Below the pieces are notes generated by a model. It searched no databases, had not been told where the DNA came from, and saw only the letters and a program-made list of their open reading frames with translations. Positions 1 through 6,878 of a stretch of DNA of 11,048 bases are shown here, piece by piece (position 1 is the first letter of the stretch; every line of letters starts with the position of its first letter). The stretch is from Verrucomicrobiales bacterium (GTDB lineage: Bacteria > Verrucomicrobiota > Verrucomicrobiia > Verrucomicrobiales > DEV007): NCBI GenBank assembly GCA_023253615.1, contig JALRFZ010000474.1, positions 1 through 11,048 on the forward strand, in the 5' to 3' direction. A program made the translations under genes and the position numbers.

Positions 1-1
1 C

Positions 2-757
2 CCCCGCATCGTCCTCGCGCCGAAGAATGTCGCCGACTGCTTTTACATCGCGGTCGAGGCCTGCGAGCTGGCGCGGAAATACAGCTGCCCGGTCTTCATC
101 CTCACCGACATGGCGCTCGCGTCCCGCATCGAAGCCTTCGAGCAGCCCGATCTCGCCGTGCTCGTGCACGAGCCGGTGCTCGACCTCACTCCGCGTGGGG
201 AGGATTTCAAACCGTATCCGCTCGATGGCCTCACCCGCCACGCCGCTCCGGGTTCCCCGATGACGGCCGGAAAGTATCCCGTCGTGACCGGTCTCGAGCA
301 TGATGAGTGGGGACACCCGAGCGCCAATCCCGGCATCCACCAGAAGATGACCGAGCGCCGTCGGGAAAAGATCAAGGCCTTCGGGGCGACGCTGACGCTG
401 CCCGAGGTTTACGGCGATGAATCGGGCGAGGCCCTCATCGTCGGCTGGGGATCCACCTGGGGTCCGATCCGCGAGGCCGTCGAGCGTCTCCGCGCCGCGG
501 GGCGCCAGGTCGGCTGCATCCACCTGCGGCACCTCAATCCGATGCCGAACGGGATGGAAGAGATTTTCGCCCGCTACGCGAACGTCCTCGTCGTGGAAAT
601 GAACGACGAGGGGCTCTATGGCCAGGGTCAGCTCGCCACGCTGTTGCGGGCGCGACACTGTGATCGGAAGATCCGATCCATCTGCAAGACCGATGGACTC
701 AACTACCGGGTGCGCGACATCGTCGCGCGCGTCGAGTCGGCCATCGCCGGTTCGTGA
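2..757 (+). CDS. korA: 2-oxoacid:ferredoxin oxidoreductase subunit alpha, 3' part (start lies outside the window)
   Basis: This is the C-terminal 251 residues of a KorA-type subunit; the frame is open from base 2 and ends at TGA 755-757. With KorB it catalyses CoA-dependent oxidative decarboxylation of a 2-oxoacid, most likely 2-oxoglutarate, reducing ferredoxin in the cytoplasm. The visible part begins in the pyrimidine-binding domain (PRIVLAPKNVADCF, then CPVFILTDMALASR) and carries the conserved stretch GLEHDEWGHPS...MTERRREKI. It ends with a transketolase-C-like domain (EALIVGWGSTWGPIREAV, then VLVVEMNDEGLYGQGQLA). In many bacteria this subunit is about 600 residues with a fused N-terminal gamma domain; whether that holds here cannot be seen. 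korB follows after 47 nt on the same strand. The family call is strong; 2-oxoglutarate versus another 2-oxoacid is inferred. Confidence 0.93.
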   Translation, partial: PRIVLAPKNVADCFYIAVEACELARKYSCPVFILTDMALASRIEAFEQPDLAVLVHEPVLDLTPRGEDFKPYPLDGLTRHAAPGSPMTAGKYPVVTGLEHDEWGHPSANPGIHQKMTERRREKIKAFGATLTLPEVYGDESGEALIVGWGSTWGPIREAVERLRAAGRQVGCIHLRHLNPMPNGMEEIFARYANVLVVEMNDEGLYGQGQLATLLRARHCDRKIRSICKTDGLNYRVRDIVARVESAIAGS

Positions 758-760
758 TCG

Positions 761-790
761 CTGAAAACTGAAAACCGTAGACTGAAAACT
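761..790. repeat. Short CTGAAAA repeat cluster between korA and korB
   Basis: Three copies of CTGAAAA lie at 761-767, 768-774 and 782-788, the first two in direct tandem. They fill most of the 47-nt gap between korA and korB. No Shine-Dalgarno sequence is visible before korB. The run is A-rich against a GC-rich background. Its function is unknown; it could be a dispersed short repeat or a translation-enhancing unstructured leader. Confidence 0.6.
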
Positions 791-804
791 TTCCCCTTTC
801 TCCC

Positions 805-1728
805 ATGTCCACCACCACTGAAAGCCCCAAGCCTCTCACCAAGAAGGATCTCACCGCCGACCACCCGACCTGGTGTCCGGGCTGCGGCGACTTCGCCGTC
901 CTCGCGACCTTCTTCAAGGTGCTCGAGAAGCTCCAGATCCCGCACGAGAAGATCTGCACCATCGCCGGCATCGGATGTTCCTCGCGTTTCCCCTACTTCG
1001 TGAACGGGCACGGCGTCCATTTCATCCACGGCCGCGCCCTCCCTTTCGCGACCGGGGTGAGCCTCTCGCGTCCCGACCTGCACGTCTTCGCCTTCGGCGG
1101 TGACGGCGATGGTTATTCGATCGGCGGCAACCACCTCGACCACGCCGCGCGGAAGAACGTGAATCTCACCTACATCGTGATGGACAACTTCGTCTACGGT
1201 CTCACCAAAAAGCAGACCTCCCCGACGAGTCCGAAGGGCTTCAAGTCGAAGACCGATCCGACCGGAGCGATCGACCAACCCATCAATCCGATGAAAAAGC
1301 TCGTCTATGGAGGTGCCTCTTTCGTTGCCCGTTCCCACGCCACCCAGGTGAAACACATGATGGAAGTCTTCGAGCGCGCCATTCTTCATCCCGGATTCAG
1401 TGTCGTCGAGATCCTCTCCGAGTGCGTCATTTTCTATCCCGGTGCCTTTGATGATGGAAATCCCCGCAAAGGCGGCACCTTCGATGTGATCGAGGAGAAA
1501 AAGTGGGACAACAGTCCCGAGGACGCGGAGCGCCACGACGTCTCCGACGAGAACGAAGCCTACCGCCTCGCCTCGCTGCAGTATCCCGGGAAATTCGGCG
1601 TCTTCTACGAGACCGACCGCCCCACCAAGAACCAGCTCGAGCAGGTCTGGATCGATTCGACCCGGGCGAAAGTCGGCGACGCTTCCACCGTCGATCTGCT
1701 TTCGTCGCGATTCGCTTCGATGAAGTAA
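805..1728 (+). CDS. korB: 2-oxoacid:ferredoxin oxidoreductase subunit beta
   Basis: This 307-residue protein is the thiamine-diphosphate and iron-sulfur subunit that pairs with the KorA encoded just upstream. It shows WCPGCGDF with Cys24 and Cys27, GCS with Cys58, and Cys207 in SECVIFYPG, which together give the four-cysteine set expected to hold the single [4Fe-4S] cluster. The ThDP/Mg-binding motif runs from GGDGDGYSIGGNH (98-110) to MDNFVYGLTKKQTSPTSP (126-143). Length is normal for the family. The ATG at 805 is the only sensible start, although no Shine-Dalgarno sequence precedes it. The enzyme links the TCA cycle to ferredoxin and could run in the reductive direction in an anaerobe; nothing in the window decides this. 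A permease gene follows after 55 nt. Confidence 0.95.
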   Translation: MSTTTESPKPLTKKDLTADHPTWCPGCGDFAVLATFFKVLEKLQIPHEKICTIAGIGCSSRFPYFVNGHGVHFIHGRALPFATGVSLSRPDLHVFAFGGDGDGYSIGGNHLDHAARKNVNLTYIVMDNFVYGLTKKQTSPTSPKGFKSKTDPTGAIDQPINPMKKLVYGGASFVARSHATQVKHMMEVFERAILHPGFSVVEILSECVIFYPGAFDDGNPRKGGTFDVIEEKKWDNSPEDAERHDVSDENEAYRLASLQYPGKFGVFYETDRPTKNQLEQVWIDSTRAKVGDASTVDLLSSRFASMK

Positions 1729-1783
1729 GTCCAGCCTTTCCGCCACCGGAGCCGATCCCGAACCGATTTTCCACCCGACCACG

Positions 1784-3256
1784 ATGGGCCCTGTCACACT
1801 CTTGTCGATCGGGGTCCTCATCGTGGTCGCGGGCATCATCGCCCTGCGCTGGCATCCCTTCATCGCCCTCACCGCGGCAGGGCTGACGGTCGCGGCCCTG
1901 ACGCCGGCCGATCTGCTCTACCGCTCGAAGCTCGATGCGGCCCAACGCGCCGCGCTGGTCGGGGAGGGGAGCCGCGGCATTCCCATGGCCGCCCCCGCGG
2001 GGATGGAGAAGGCGCACGAGTCCGCGCTCGCCCATGCCGGAAAGTGGTTCGTGGCGAGGTTCACCGACGCCTTTGGGAAAGGGTGTGGCGACATCGCCCT
2101 GGTCATCGCCATGGCCGCGATCATCGGGCAGTGCCTGCTCGACTCGGGCGGAGCCAAACGCATCGTCGATTCCCTGATGCGGCTCTTTGGCGTACGCGGC
2201 ACTCCCTTCGCCTTTGCCGGCAGTGCCTTCACGCTTGGTATTCCCGTCTTCTTTGATACGGTCTTTTACCTTCTCATGCCTCTCGGAAAAGCGTTGCGGC
2301 GGGAGACGGGGAAGGATTACCTGCTCTACATCCTCACGATCGTGGCAGGGGCCACCATGGCCCATTCCCTCGTGCCGCCGACCCCGGGCCCGCTCACCGT
2401 GGCGGGCTACTTCGCGGATCAGGTCTCGATCGGTTCCATGATGCTCGGTGGCATCGTCGTGGGATTGGTGACCGTCTCCGCCGGCATCGCTTTCGCCTAC
2501 TGGGCGAACCGGCGGTGGGAAATCCCGTTTCGCGAGAGCGAGTGGGCTTCGCGGGAAGAATCCTCCGTTCACCACGAGGCGGGGCCGCCTCCCTCGCTGT
2601 GGCTTTCTCTTTTTCCCATCATTCTCCCGGTGGTGCTCATCGGAGGGCAGACCGTGCTCGAGGCGATGGAACGCGACCTGCCGGCGATGCGGATTCTGGG
2701 CGACAAAAACATCGCGCTCATTCTCTCTGCCGGAGCCGCGGTGTTTCTGCTGATCCGGTCCAAACGCCAGGCGGGTGGGGGAGTGAAGGAGGCCGTGCAG
2801 GGCGCGCTCTCCAGCGGAGGCATCATCATCCTCATCACCGCCGCCGGCAGCGCCTTCGGTTCCGTGCTGAAGGATACCAACATCGCCGAACTCATCAGCA
2901 ATTCGATCGAGGGACGCGAGACGATCCTCTTGATTCCCATCGCCTTTCTCGTCACCGCGCTCATCCGCAGCGCCCAGGGCTCGGCGACCGTGGCGATGAT
3001 CACGGCCGGCGGCATGGTGGGGCCGATCGCACTGGGCACCGAGCTTTCCTACTCCGCGCTCTATCTCGCCCTCGCCATCGGATGCGGCTCGAAACCGATC
3101 TCCTGGGCGAATGACAGCGGATTCTGGGTCATCGGTAGAATGACCGGCATGACTCCGCTCGAGACTTTCAAGACCGTGAGCATGATGATGCTCGTGATGT
3201 CGCTTGCAGGTCTGGTTGTGCTGGTGCTCGGAGCTTGGATCCTGCCTCTCGTCTAG
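1784..3256 (+). CDS. GntP-family permease (gluconate:H+ symporter-like)
   Basis: This 490-residue inner-membrane protein resembles the GntP family, which imports gluconate and related sugar acids by proton symport. The first two hydrophobic helices are at about 3-40, and more than ten hydrophobic segments follow. Family signatures include AGATMAHSLVPPTPGPL (188-204), LKDTNIAELISNS (362-374), ALIRSAQGSATVAM (392-405) and CGSKPISWANDSGFWVI (434-450). It is longer than the 440-450 residues of the E. coli members, mainly because of a hydrophilic loop at about 43-88 after the first helix pair. A second polar loop spans about 243-270. No Shine-Dalgarno sequence precedes ATG 1784. It lies 55 nt after korB, so co-transcription is plausible but a metabolic link is not shown. 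The true substrate is unknown. Confidence 0.9.
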   Translation: MGPVTLLSIGVLIVVAGIIALRWHPFIALTAAGLTVAALTPADLLYRSKLDAAQRAALVGEGSRGIPMAAPAGMEKAHESALAHAGKWFVARFTDAFGKGCGDIALVIAMAAIIGQCLLDSGGAKRIVDSLMRLFGVRGTPFAFAGSAFTLGIPVFFDTVFYLLMPLGKALRRETGKDYLLYILTIVAGATMAHSLVPPTPGPLTVAGYFADQVSIGSMMLGGIVVGLVTVSAGIAFAYWANRRWEIPFRESEWASREESSVHHEAGPPPSLWLSLFPIILPVVLIGGQTVLEAMERDLPAMRILGDKNIALILSAGAAVFLLIRSKRQAGGGVKEAVQGALSSGGIIILITAAGSAFGSVLKDTNIAELISNSIEGRETILLIPIAFLVTALIRSAQGSATVAMITAGGMVGPIALGTELSYSALYLALAIGCGSKPISWANDSGFWVIGRMTGMTPLETFKTVSMMMLVMSLAGLVVLVLGAWILPLV

Positions 3257-3324
3257 GGAGGGATCCGTTCTAAAATGTTTTCTCAAGTTTGAGGATCAAT
3301 CGCTCGAAAATTTTAAAATTTCAG

Positions 3325-3352
3325 TTGATTATCCTTTATGTTTTGTTAAACT
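3325..3352 (+). promoter_or_regulatory. Candidate sigma-70 promoter in the AT-rich island
   Basis: TTGATT at 3325-3330 and TAAACT at 3347-3352 are separated by 16 nt. Each matches four of six consensus bases. It would drive either a non-coding transcript across the downstream hairpins or the glycosyltransferase operon with a leader of about 500 nt. AT-rich DNA produces such matches easily, so this is tentative. Confidence 0.35.
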
Positions 3353-3560
3353 CAATTGTCAGCGCTTCCTGCGCAGACTTCCTCCGATGAATGCGCGTCC
3401 CGACCGTGGCGAACGTTTTCCCTCCTTCCAGATGGGAAGCGTGAGTTCCGCAAAGGCGAGATCCCTGGAGGAGCTTTTGACACACAAACAGACGCAAGGC
3501 GACCGACAGGGCGGCCTTGCCGGGGCTCTCGCGCTCCGTCGCAGACAAGACAGATCATTT

Positions 3561-3616
3561 GGGTCCCTCCGGGCCATCGGCGTTTCTTGTTCATCCGCCG
3601 AAGCCCTCCGGGACCC
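3561..3616. repeat. Long imperfect hairpin (REP-like or structured RNA)
   Basis: GGGTCCC (3561-3567) pairs with GGGACCC (3610-3616). After a symmetric tcc/tcc internal loop, GGGC (3571-3574) pairs with GCCC (3603-3606). TCGGCG (3577-3582) then pairs with CGCCGA (3596-3601) around a 13-nt loop. In total 17 base pairs form in three helices. No T-tract follows on either strand, so it does not look like an intrinsic terminator. Confidence 0.6.
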
Positions 3617-3628
3617 GAGTTGAGGGGT

Positions 3629-3669
3629 AGCCGCAGTCCGGATTATTGGCAGGTGTCCGGGCTGCGGCT
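3629..3669. repeat. Strong 13-bp hairpin
   Basis: AGCCGCAG (3629-3636) pairs with CTGCGGCT (3662-3669), T3637 can wobble with G3661, and CCGG (3638-3641) pairs with CCGG (3657-3660), leaving a 15-nt loop. It begins 12 nt after the preceding hairpin. Such GC-rich palindromes in tandem resemble repetitive extragenic palindromes, but copy number in the genome cannot be seen here. Confidence 0.7.
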
Positions 3670-3709
3670 CGTCTCGTTTCGAGGATCTTTTGAAACAATT
3701 CCTTAGGGG

Positions 3710-3730
3710 CACTTGAAGGTCACAAGTGAC
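3710..3730. promoter_or_regulatory. Operator-like nested inverted repeat
   Basis: GTCAC-AA-GTGAC (3719-3730) is a compact inverted repeat and a second pair, CACTTG (3710-3715) with CAAGTG (3723-3728), overlaps it. The site lies about 130 nt upstream of the glycosyltransferase start and could bind a dimeric regulator or form alternative RNA hairpins. It does not match the enterobacterial Pho box. Confidence 0.3.
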
Positions 3731-3858
3731 GAAGGTGTTGCTTTTCGCCCGGCGTTGATGCCCGAACCTTGGCTCGGGTGAAAGTCACGACAGTCCGTCC
3801 GGCCGCCATGATTTTCGATCCCTTCCCCGAGGGGAAATCCACCACCATCGGATCTGCC

Positions 3859-5013
3859 ATGAATATCACCTTCGTCACCGATACTTACACTCCCCAGGCC
3901 AACGGGGTCGCCACCACCCTCGAGCGCCTCGTCAACGGATTGCGGGAGCGGGGCCATCAGGTCGATGTCGTCCGGCCCGCGGTGCTTGCCTGCGATGAAG
4001 AAGGTCTCGAGGTGCCTTCCTTCGGTCTGCCCGGATACCGCGAGGTGCGGTTCGGATTCCCCATGCGTCTCGTGCTCCAATCGCGGTGGTCCCGGCGGCG
4101 GCCCGATGTCATCTACGTGGCCACCGAGACCCCGCTGGGCGCTTCGGCGATCACGGCAGCTCGTGCCCTCGGCATTCCCGCGGCCTCCGGCTTTCACACG
4201 AACTTCCAGCAGTATGTCGCCCACTACCGCATGCCGCTCTTGGAAAAGGCGACCATGTCTTATCTCCGGCGCGTCCACAACCGCTCGGCCTGCACCTTCG
4301 TGCCATCCCGTGATGTGATCGACGAACTGGATGCGCGCGGGTTTGAAAACCTCCAGCTCCTGCCGAAGGGCGTCGATACGAAACTCTTCCATCCGAAGAA
4401 ACGCTCGCTCACCTTGCGCCAGACCTGGGGAGCCGGGGCCGGTGCCGTCGTCGGGCTTTACGTGGGTCGGATTGCCGCGGAGAAAAACCTGCCGCTGATC
4501 GTCGAGACTTTCAAGGCGATCGGCAGCCGCATCCCCGATTTCAAAGGCGTCTTCGTCGGCGACGGACCGAAGCTGGAGGAGCTCAAACGCGAGCACCCCG
4601 AATTCCTCTATTCCGGCGTCCTCCGCGGCGAAGCGCTCGCCGAGCATTACGCTTCCGCCGATCTCTTCATTTTTCCGAGCACCACCGAGACCTTCGGGAA
4701 CGTCACCCTCGAGGCGATGGCCAGCGGGCTCGCCGTCGTCGCCTACGACTACGCCGCGGCCCGCCAGCACATCATCAGCGGGGTGAACGGATTCACCGCA
4801 CCCTTCGATGATCGCGAGGCCTTTCTCGACGGGGCGGTCGGGGCCGCGGGGGCGGATCTCGCCCTGCTGCGTGAGGAAGCCCGCGCCTCCGCACGCAAGG
4901 TGCGTTGGAGAAAGGTCGTGAAACGTTTCGAAAAACAGCTCGAGGATCTCGCCAACCGCGTGCCTGTGGGCGCCTGCGCCGCGCAGGAACCCGAGGCGGT
5001 CGGAGCCAACTGA
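3859..5013 (+). CDS. GT4-family glycosyltransferase, probable diacylglycerol glycosyltransferase (Agt-like)
   Basis: This 384-residue GT-B enzyme belongs to glycosyltransferase family 4. The N-terminal domain opens with MNITFVTDTYTPQANGVATT, the typical first strand and acceptor loop. The C-terminal domain has the donor-site GRIAAEKNL (203-211), FVGDGP (232-237) and the EX7E motif from E277 to E285 (ETFGNVTLE). No membrane helix is evident, so it probably acts at the inner face of the membrane. Directly after it comes a PlcP-like phosphoesterase; in rhizobia and marine bacteria this pair (plcP with agt) makes glycolipids from diacylglycerol under phosphate starvation, and I infer the same role. 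Other GT4 roles, such as mannosyl transfer to lipids or polysaccharide, remain possible. The frame is open further upstream (TTG 3769, ATG 3808), but homology begins at ATG 3859. No strong Shine-Dalgarno is adjacent. Confidence 0.85.
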   Translation: MNITFVTDTYTPQANGVATTLERLVNGLRERGHQVDVVRPAVLACDEEGLEVPSFGLPGYREVRFGFPMRLVLQSRWSRRRPDVIYVATETPLGASAITAARALGIPAASGFHTNFQQYVAHYRMPLLEKATMSYLRRVHNRSACTFVPSRDVIDELDARGFENLQLLPKGVDTKLFHPKKRSLTLRQTWGAGAGAVVGLYVGRIAAEKNLPLIVETFKAIGSRIPDFKGVFVGDGPKLEELKREHPEFLYSGVLRGEALAEHYASADLFIFPSTTETFGNVTLEAMASGLAVVAYDYAAARQHIISGVNGFTAPFDDREAFLDGAVGAAGADLALLREEARASARKVRWRKVVKRFEKQLEDLANRVPVGACAAQEPEAVGAN

Positions 5014-5043
5014 ACCACGAATTTTTCCGGAGGAAATCCCGCC

Positions 5044-5901
5044 ATGAAAGACCACGACAAACGCCACGATTACGACACCATCTTCCTCTCCGACATCCAT
5101 CTCGGCACGCGCGACAGCAAGGCCGAGGAAGTGATCGCCTTCCTCAAGGCGACGACCTGCCGGAAGCTGATCCTCAACGGCGACATCGTCGACGGGTGGG
5201 CGCTCCGCAGCGGCGGAAAATGGCTGCCCGTTCACACCAAGTTCGTCCGAACCGTACTGAAGAAGATGGAGAAGCAGGGCACCGAGGTGATCTACCTCCG
5301 CGGCAACCACGATGACATCCTCGAGCGTTTCCTGCCCGTCTGTTTCGGCAATCTCCGCATCGTCGATGAATACATTCACGAGACTCCGGCCGGCAGTTAT
5401 CTCGTGGTGCATGGCGACGGATTCGACCGCGTCACCACGAGCCACCGGTGGGTCGCGATCGCCGGAGCCAAGGGCTACGAGGTCCTCCTCGGCATCAACC
5501 GCCTCTACAACCGCTGGCGCGCGTTCCGCGGCAAGGACTACTACTCCCTCAGCAAGACGATCAAGGCGCGGGTCAAGTCGGCGGTGAGTTTCGTGGACCG
5601 CTACGAGGATCAGTTGAAGGAACTCGCGGCAGTTCGCGGTTGCCGGGGCATCATTTGCGGGCATATTCATACACCGGCGGACAAACACCTCGAGAACGGC
5701 GTCCATTACCTCAACTCAGGCGACTGGGTCGAGTCGCTCACCGCGATCGTGGAGAAAGTCCCCGGCGATTTTGAACTCATCCATTACAGCGATTTCTTGC
5801 AACGCGAGGATGTCGCCGGTGCCATCCGGAAACGGGAAAGCGATTTTGCCGAGATTGAGGAAGTGACGAGGCCGGCCGCCACCGGGCTCGCCTTGGCCTG
5901 A
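5044..5901 (+). CDS. plcP: PlcP/LpxH-like metallophosphoesterase, probable phospholipid headgroup hydrolase
   Basis: This 285-residue calcineurin-like phosphoesterase has all dinuclear-metal motifs: SDIHLG (D17, H19), GDIVDGW (D47, D50), GNHDD (N88, H89, D90), HGDGFD (H123) and GHIHTP (H207, H209). Databases often label this family UDP-2,3-diacylglucosamine diphosphatase. A branch of it, PlcP of Sinorhizobium, instead cleaves phosphatidylcholine and related phospholipids to diacylglycerol during phosphate starvation. The adjacent GT4 and PhoU genes favour the PlcP role here; that is inference from context. It starts 30 nt after the glycosyltransferase stop, and GGAGGA at 5029-5034 sits 9 nt before the ATG, which fixes the start. 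There is no signal peptide, in keeping with a cytoplasmic membrane-associated enzyme. A polar tail of about 35 residues follows the catalytic domain. A true LpxH-type lipid A function is the main alternative. Confidence 0.85.
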   Translation: MKDHDKRHDYDTIFLSDIHLGTRDSKAEEVIAFLKATTCRKLILNGDIVDGWALRSGGKWLPVHTKFVRTVLKKMEKQGTEVIYLRGNHDDILERFLPVCFGNLRIVDEYIHETPAGSYLVVHGDGFDRVTTSHRWVAIAGAKGYEVLLGINRLYNRWRAFRGKDYYSLSKTIKARVKSAVSFVDRYEDQLKELAAVRGCRGIICGHIHTPADKHLENGVHYLNSGDWVESLTAIVEKVPGDFELIHYSDFLQREDVAGAIRKRESDFAEIEEVTRPAATGLALA

Positions 5902-5920
5902 ACCACGGAGGAAGATCGGC

Positions 5921-6697
5921 ATGGAAACGGACGACGTCTTCGGGCTAAACCCGAACCAACTCCTGATGACCGATTCCGTGCACATCCTCGGCAGCTTCGA
6001 GCAGGCCCTCCGCGACACCCGCAACGGCCTCACCCGCATGGCCAGCATCACCGGGCAGAATCTGCGGAACGCGATCCGCGGACTGCTCGCGAGAAACGCC
6101 GAATACTGCAACGAGGCGATCGTGGAGGAGGAAGAGGTGAACCAGCTCGAGCGCCGCATCGATGCGGAATGTTTCGAGATTCTGATGCGCTACAATCCCG
6201 TCGCCGGAGACCTGCGCGAGATCATCGCCGGAATGAAAGTGGCCAACAACCTCGAGCGCATCTCCGACGAGGCGCGCAACATTGCCCGGCGCGCCCGCAA
6301 ACTCCTGAAACATCCCGAGATCCAGGAAGTCCACCTCATCGAGCCCGTCTACGAGAAAGCCGCGGGTCTTTTCACCGACGCAATGAGCGCCTATGCCGAC
6401 CGCAACACCGATCTTGCGGTCTCGCTCTATGCCAGGGATCTGGAGCTCGATGAACTCCACCGCGATGTGATCCGGGAACTGGGCAAGCGCCTCGATCAAT
6501 CCACGGGCCAGGTGAAGCAGATCCTGCACCTCATTTTCATGGTCCGCAGTCTCGAGCGGGTGGGGGATCTCTCGGTGAACATCGCCGAGGATGCCGTCTT
6601 CCTCACCAGTGCCGAAGACATCCGCCACCTCGGAGCGAGACGGGCCGCGAAGCGCCAGTTGGCGGCAGAAAAGTCCTCGCACGAGGATCTGGATTGA
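5921..6697 (+). CDS. phoU: PhoU-family phosphate signalling protein
   Basis: This 258-residue protein has two PhoU repeats of three-helix-bundle type. Each carries the family's metal-binding motif, LERISDEARNIARRA (111-125) and LERVGDLSVNIAED (211-224). PhoU dampens the PhoR-PhoB response and controls phosphate uptake through the PstSCAB transporter when phosphate is ample. The protein is slightly longer than the usual 220-240 residues, with 15 extra residues before MTDSVHILGSFEQAL and a basic then acidic tail. GGAGGAAG at 5907-5914 lies 6 nt before ATG 5921 and supports this start. It is 19 nt after the phosphoesterase stop, so the two are almost surely co-transcribed. No pst or phoBR gene lies in the window, which makes the link to lipid enzymes notable. 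Confidence 0.93.
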   Translation: METDDVFGLNPNQLLMTDSVHILGSFEQALRDTRNGLTRMASITGQNLRNAIRGLLARNAEYCNEAIVEEEEVNQLERRIDAECFEILMRYNPVAGDLREIIAGMKVANNLERISDEARNIARRARKLLKHPEIQEVHLIEPVYEKAAGLFTDAMSAYADRNTDLAVSLYARDLELDELHRDVIRELGKRLDQSTGQVKQILHLIFMVRSLERVGDLSVNIAEDAVFLTSAEDIRHLGARRAAKRQLAAEKSSHEDLD

Positions 6698-6783
6698 GCG
6701 GCGACCCGCGTTTTCTTTCCTGCGAAGCGGTGTCGGCCGTCCCCCGGAGTGTCGGTGGTGATGGTTTTCCGGTCTTTTCCCCC

Positions 6784-6815
6784 GACGTTCTCCCGCAAGG
6801 ACGTTCTCCCGCAAG
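6784..6815. repeat. Perfect 16-bp tandem duplication
   Basis: GACGTTCTCCCGCAAG occurs twice head to tail at 6784-6799 and 6800-6815 without a mismatch. It lies in the 251-nt gap between the convergent phoU and rpsI genes, where no coding frame is supported. It looks like a recent slippage duplication or a small variable repeat. Confidence 0.85.
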
Positions 6816-6846
6816 ACACCGCACGAGCCCCTGACGGTTCGGACCT

Positions 6847-6864
6847 TCCGTTGGATCCGTTGGA
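6847..6864. repeat. Perfect 9-bp tandem duplication
   Basis: TCCGTTGGA occurs twice in tandem at 6847-6855 and 6856-6864, in the same intergenic gap as the 16-bp duplication and just before the rpsI terminator. It has no evident function. Confidence 0.7.
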
Positions 6865-6878
6865 CGGACGTCTTCCGG

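Larger units (their letters stand above)
3257..3858. other. Structured intergenic region before the glycosyltransferase operon; no convincing gene
   Basis: About 600 nt separate the permease stop from the chosen glycosyltransferase start. The first 100 nt (3267-3360) are markedly AT-rich and include the perfect 14-bp palindrome AAATTTTAAAATTT at 3308-3321 and the small inverted repeat CTCAA-GT-TTGAG at 3282-3293. The rest returns to high GC and holds two strong hairpins (3561-3616, 3629-3669), a short CTCG-TTT-CGAG hairpin (3673-3683) and an operator-like repeat (3710-3730). Short open frames exist on both strands, but their translations are rich in Arg, Ser and Pro, show no recognisable domain and lack ribosome-binding sites. 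I read the region as regulatory or repeat DNA. Confidence 0.6.

Noticed and set aside
3237..3276. Terminator after the permease built on the GGATCC...GGATCC inverted repeat at its stop codon
   Set aside because: The stem is interrupted and no T-tract follows on the plus strand.
1427..3286. 619-codon open frame on the minus strand, antisense to korB and the permease
   Set aside because: The translation is rich in Arg, Gly, His and Asp with low complexity, typical of antisense shadow frames; the plus-strand genes are unambiguous.
3359..3712. 117-codon minus-strand frame, and shorter plus-strand frames, in the structured intergenic region
   Set aside because: Arg/Pro/Ser-rich translation, no ribosome-binding site, and the frame runs through both hairpins; more likely repeat DNA than a gene.
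3700..3858. A Pho box upstream of the glycosyltransferase
   Set aside because: I looked for tandem CTGTCAT-like 11-bp direct repeats and found only loose GTCAC-containing segments (3719 and 3784 areas), not convincing enough to call.
3703..5706. 667-codon open frame on the minus strand, antisense to the glycosyltransferase and phosphoesterase genes
   Set aside because: It mirrors two well-supported genes in GC-rich DNA, its translation has no recognisable domain, and the sense frames carry clear catalytic motifs.
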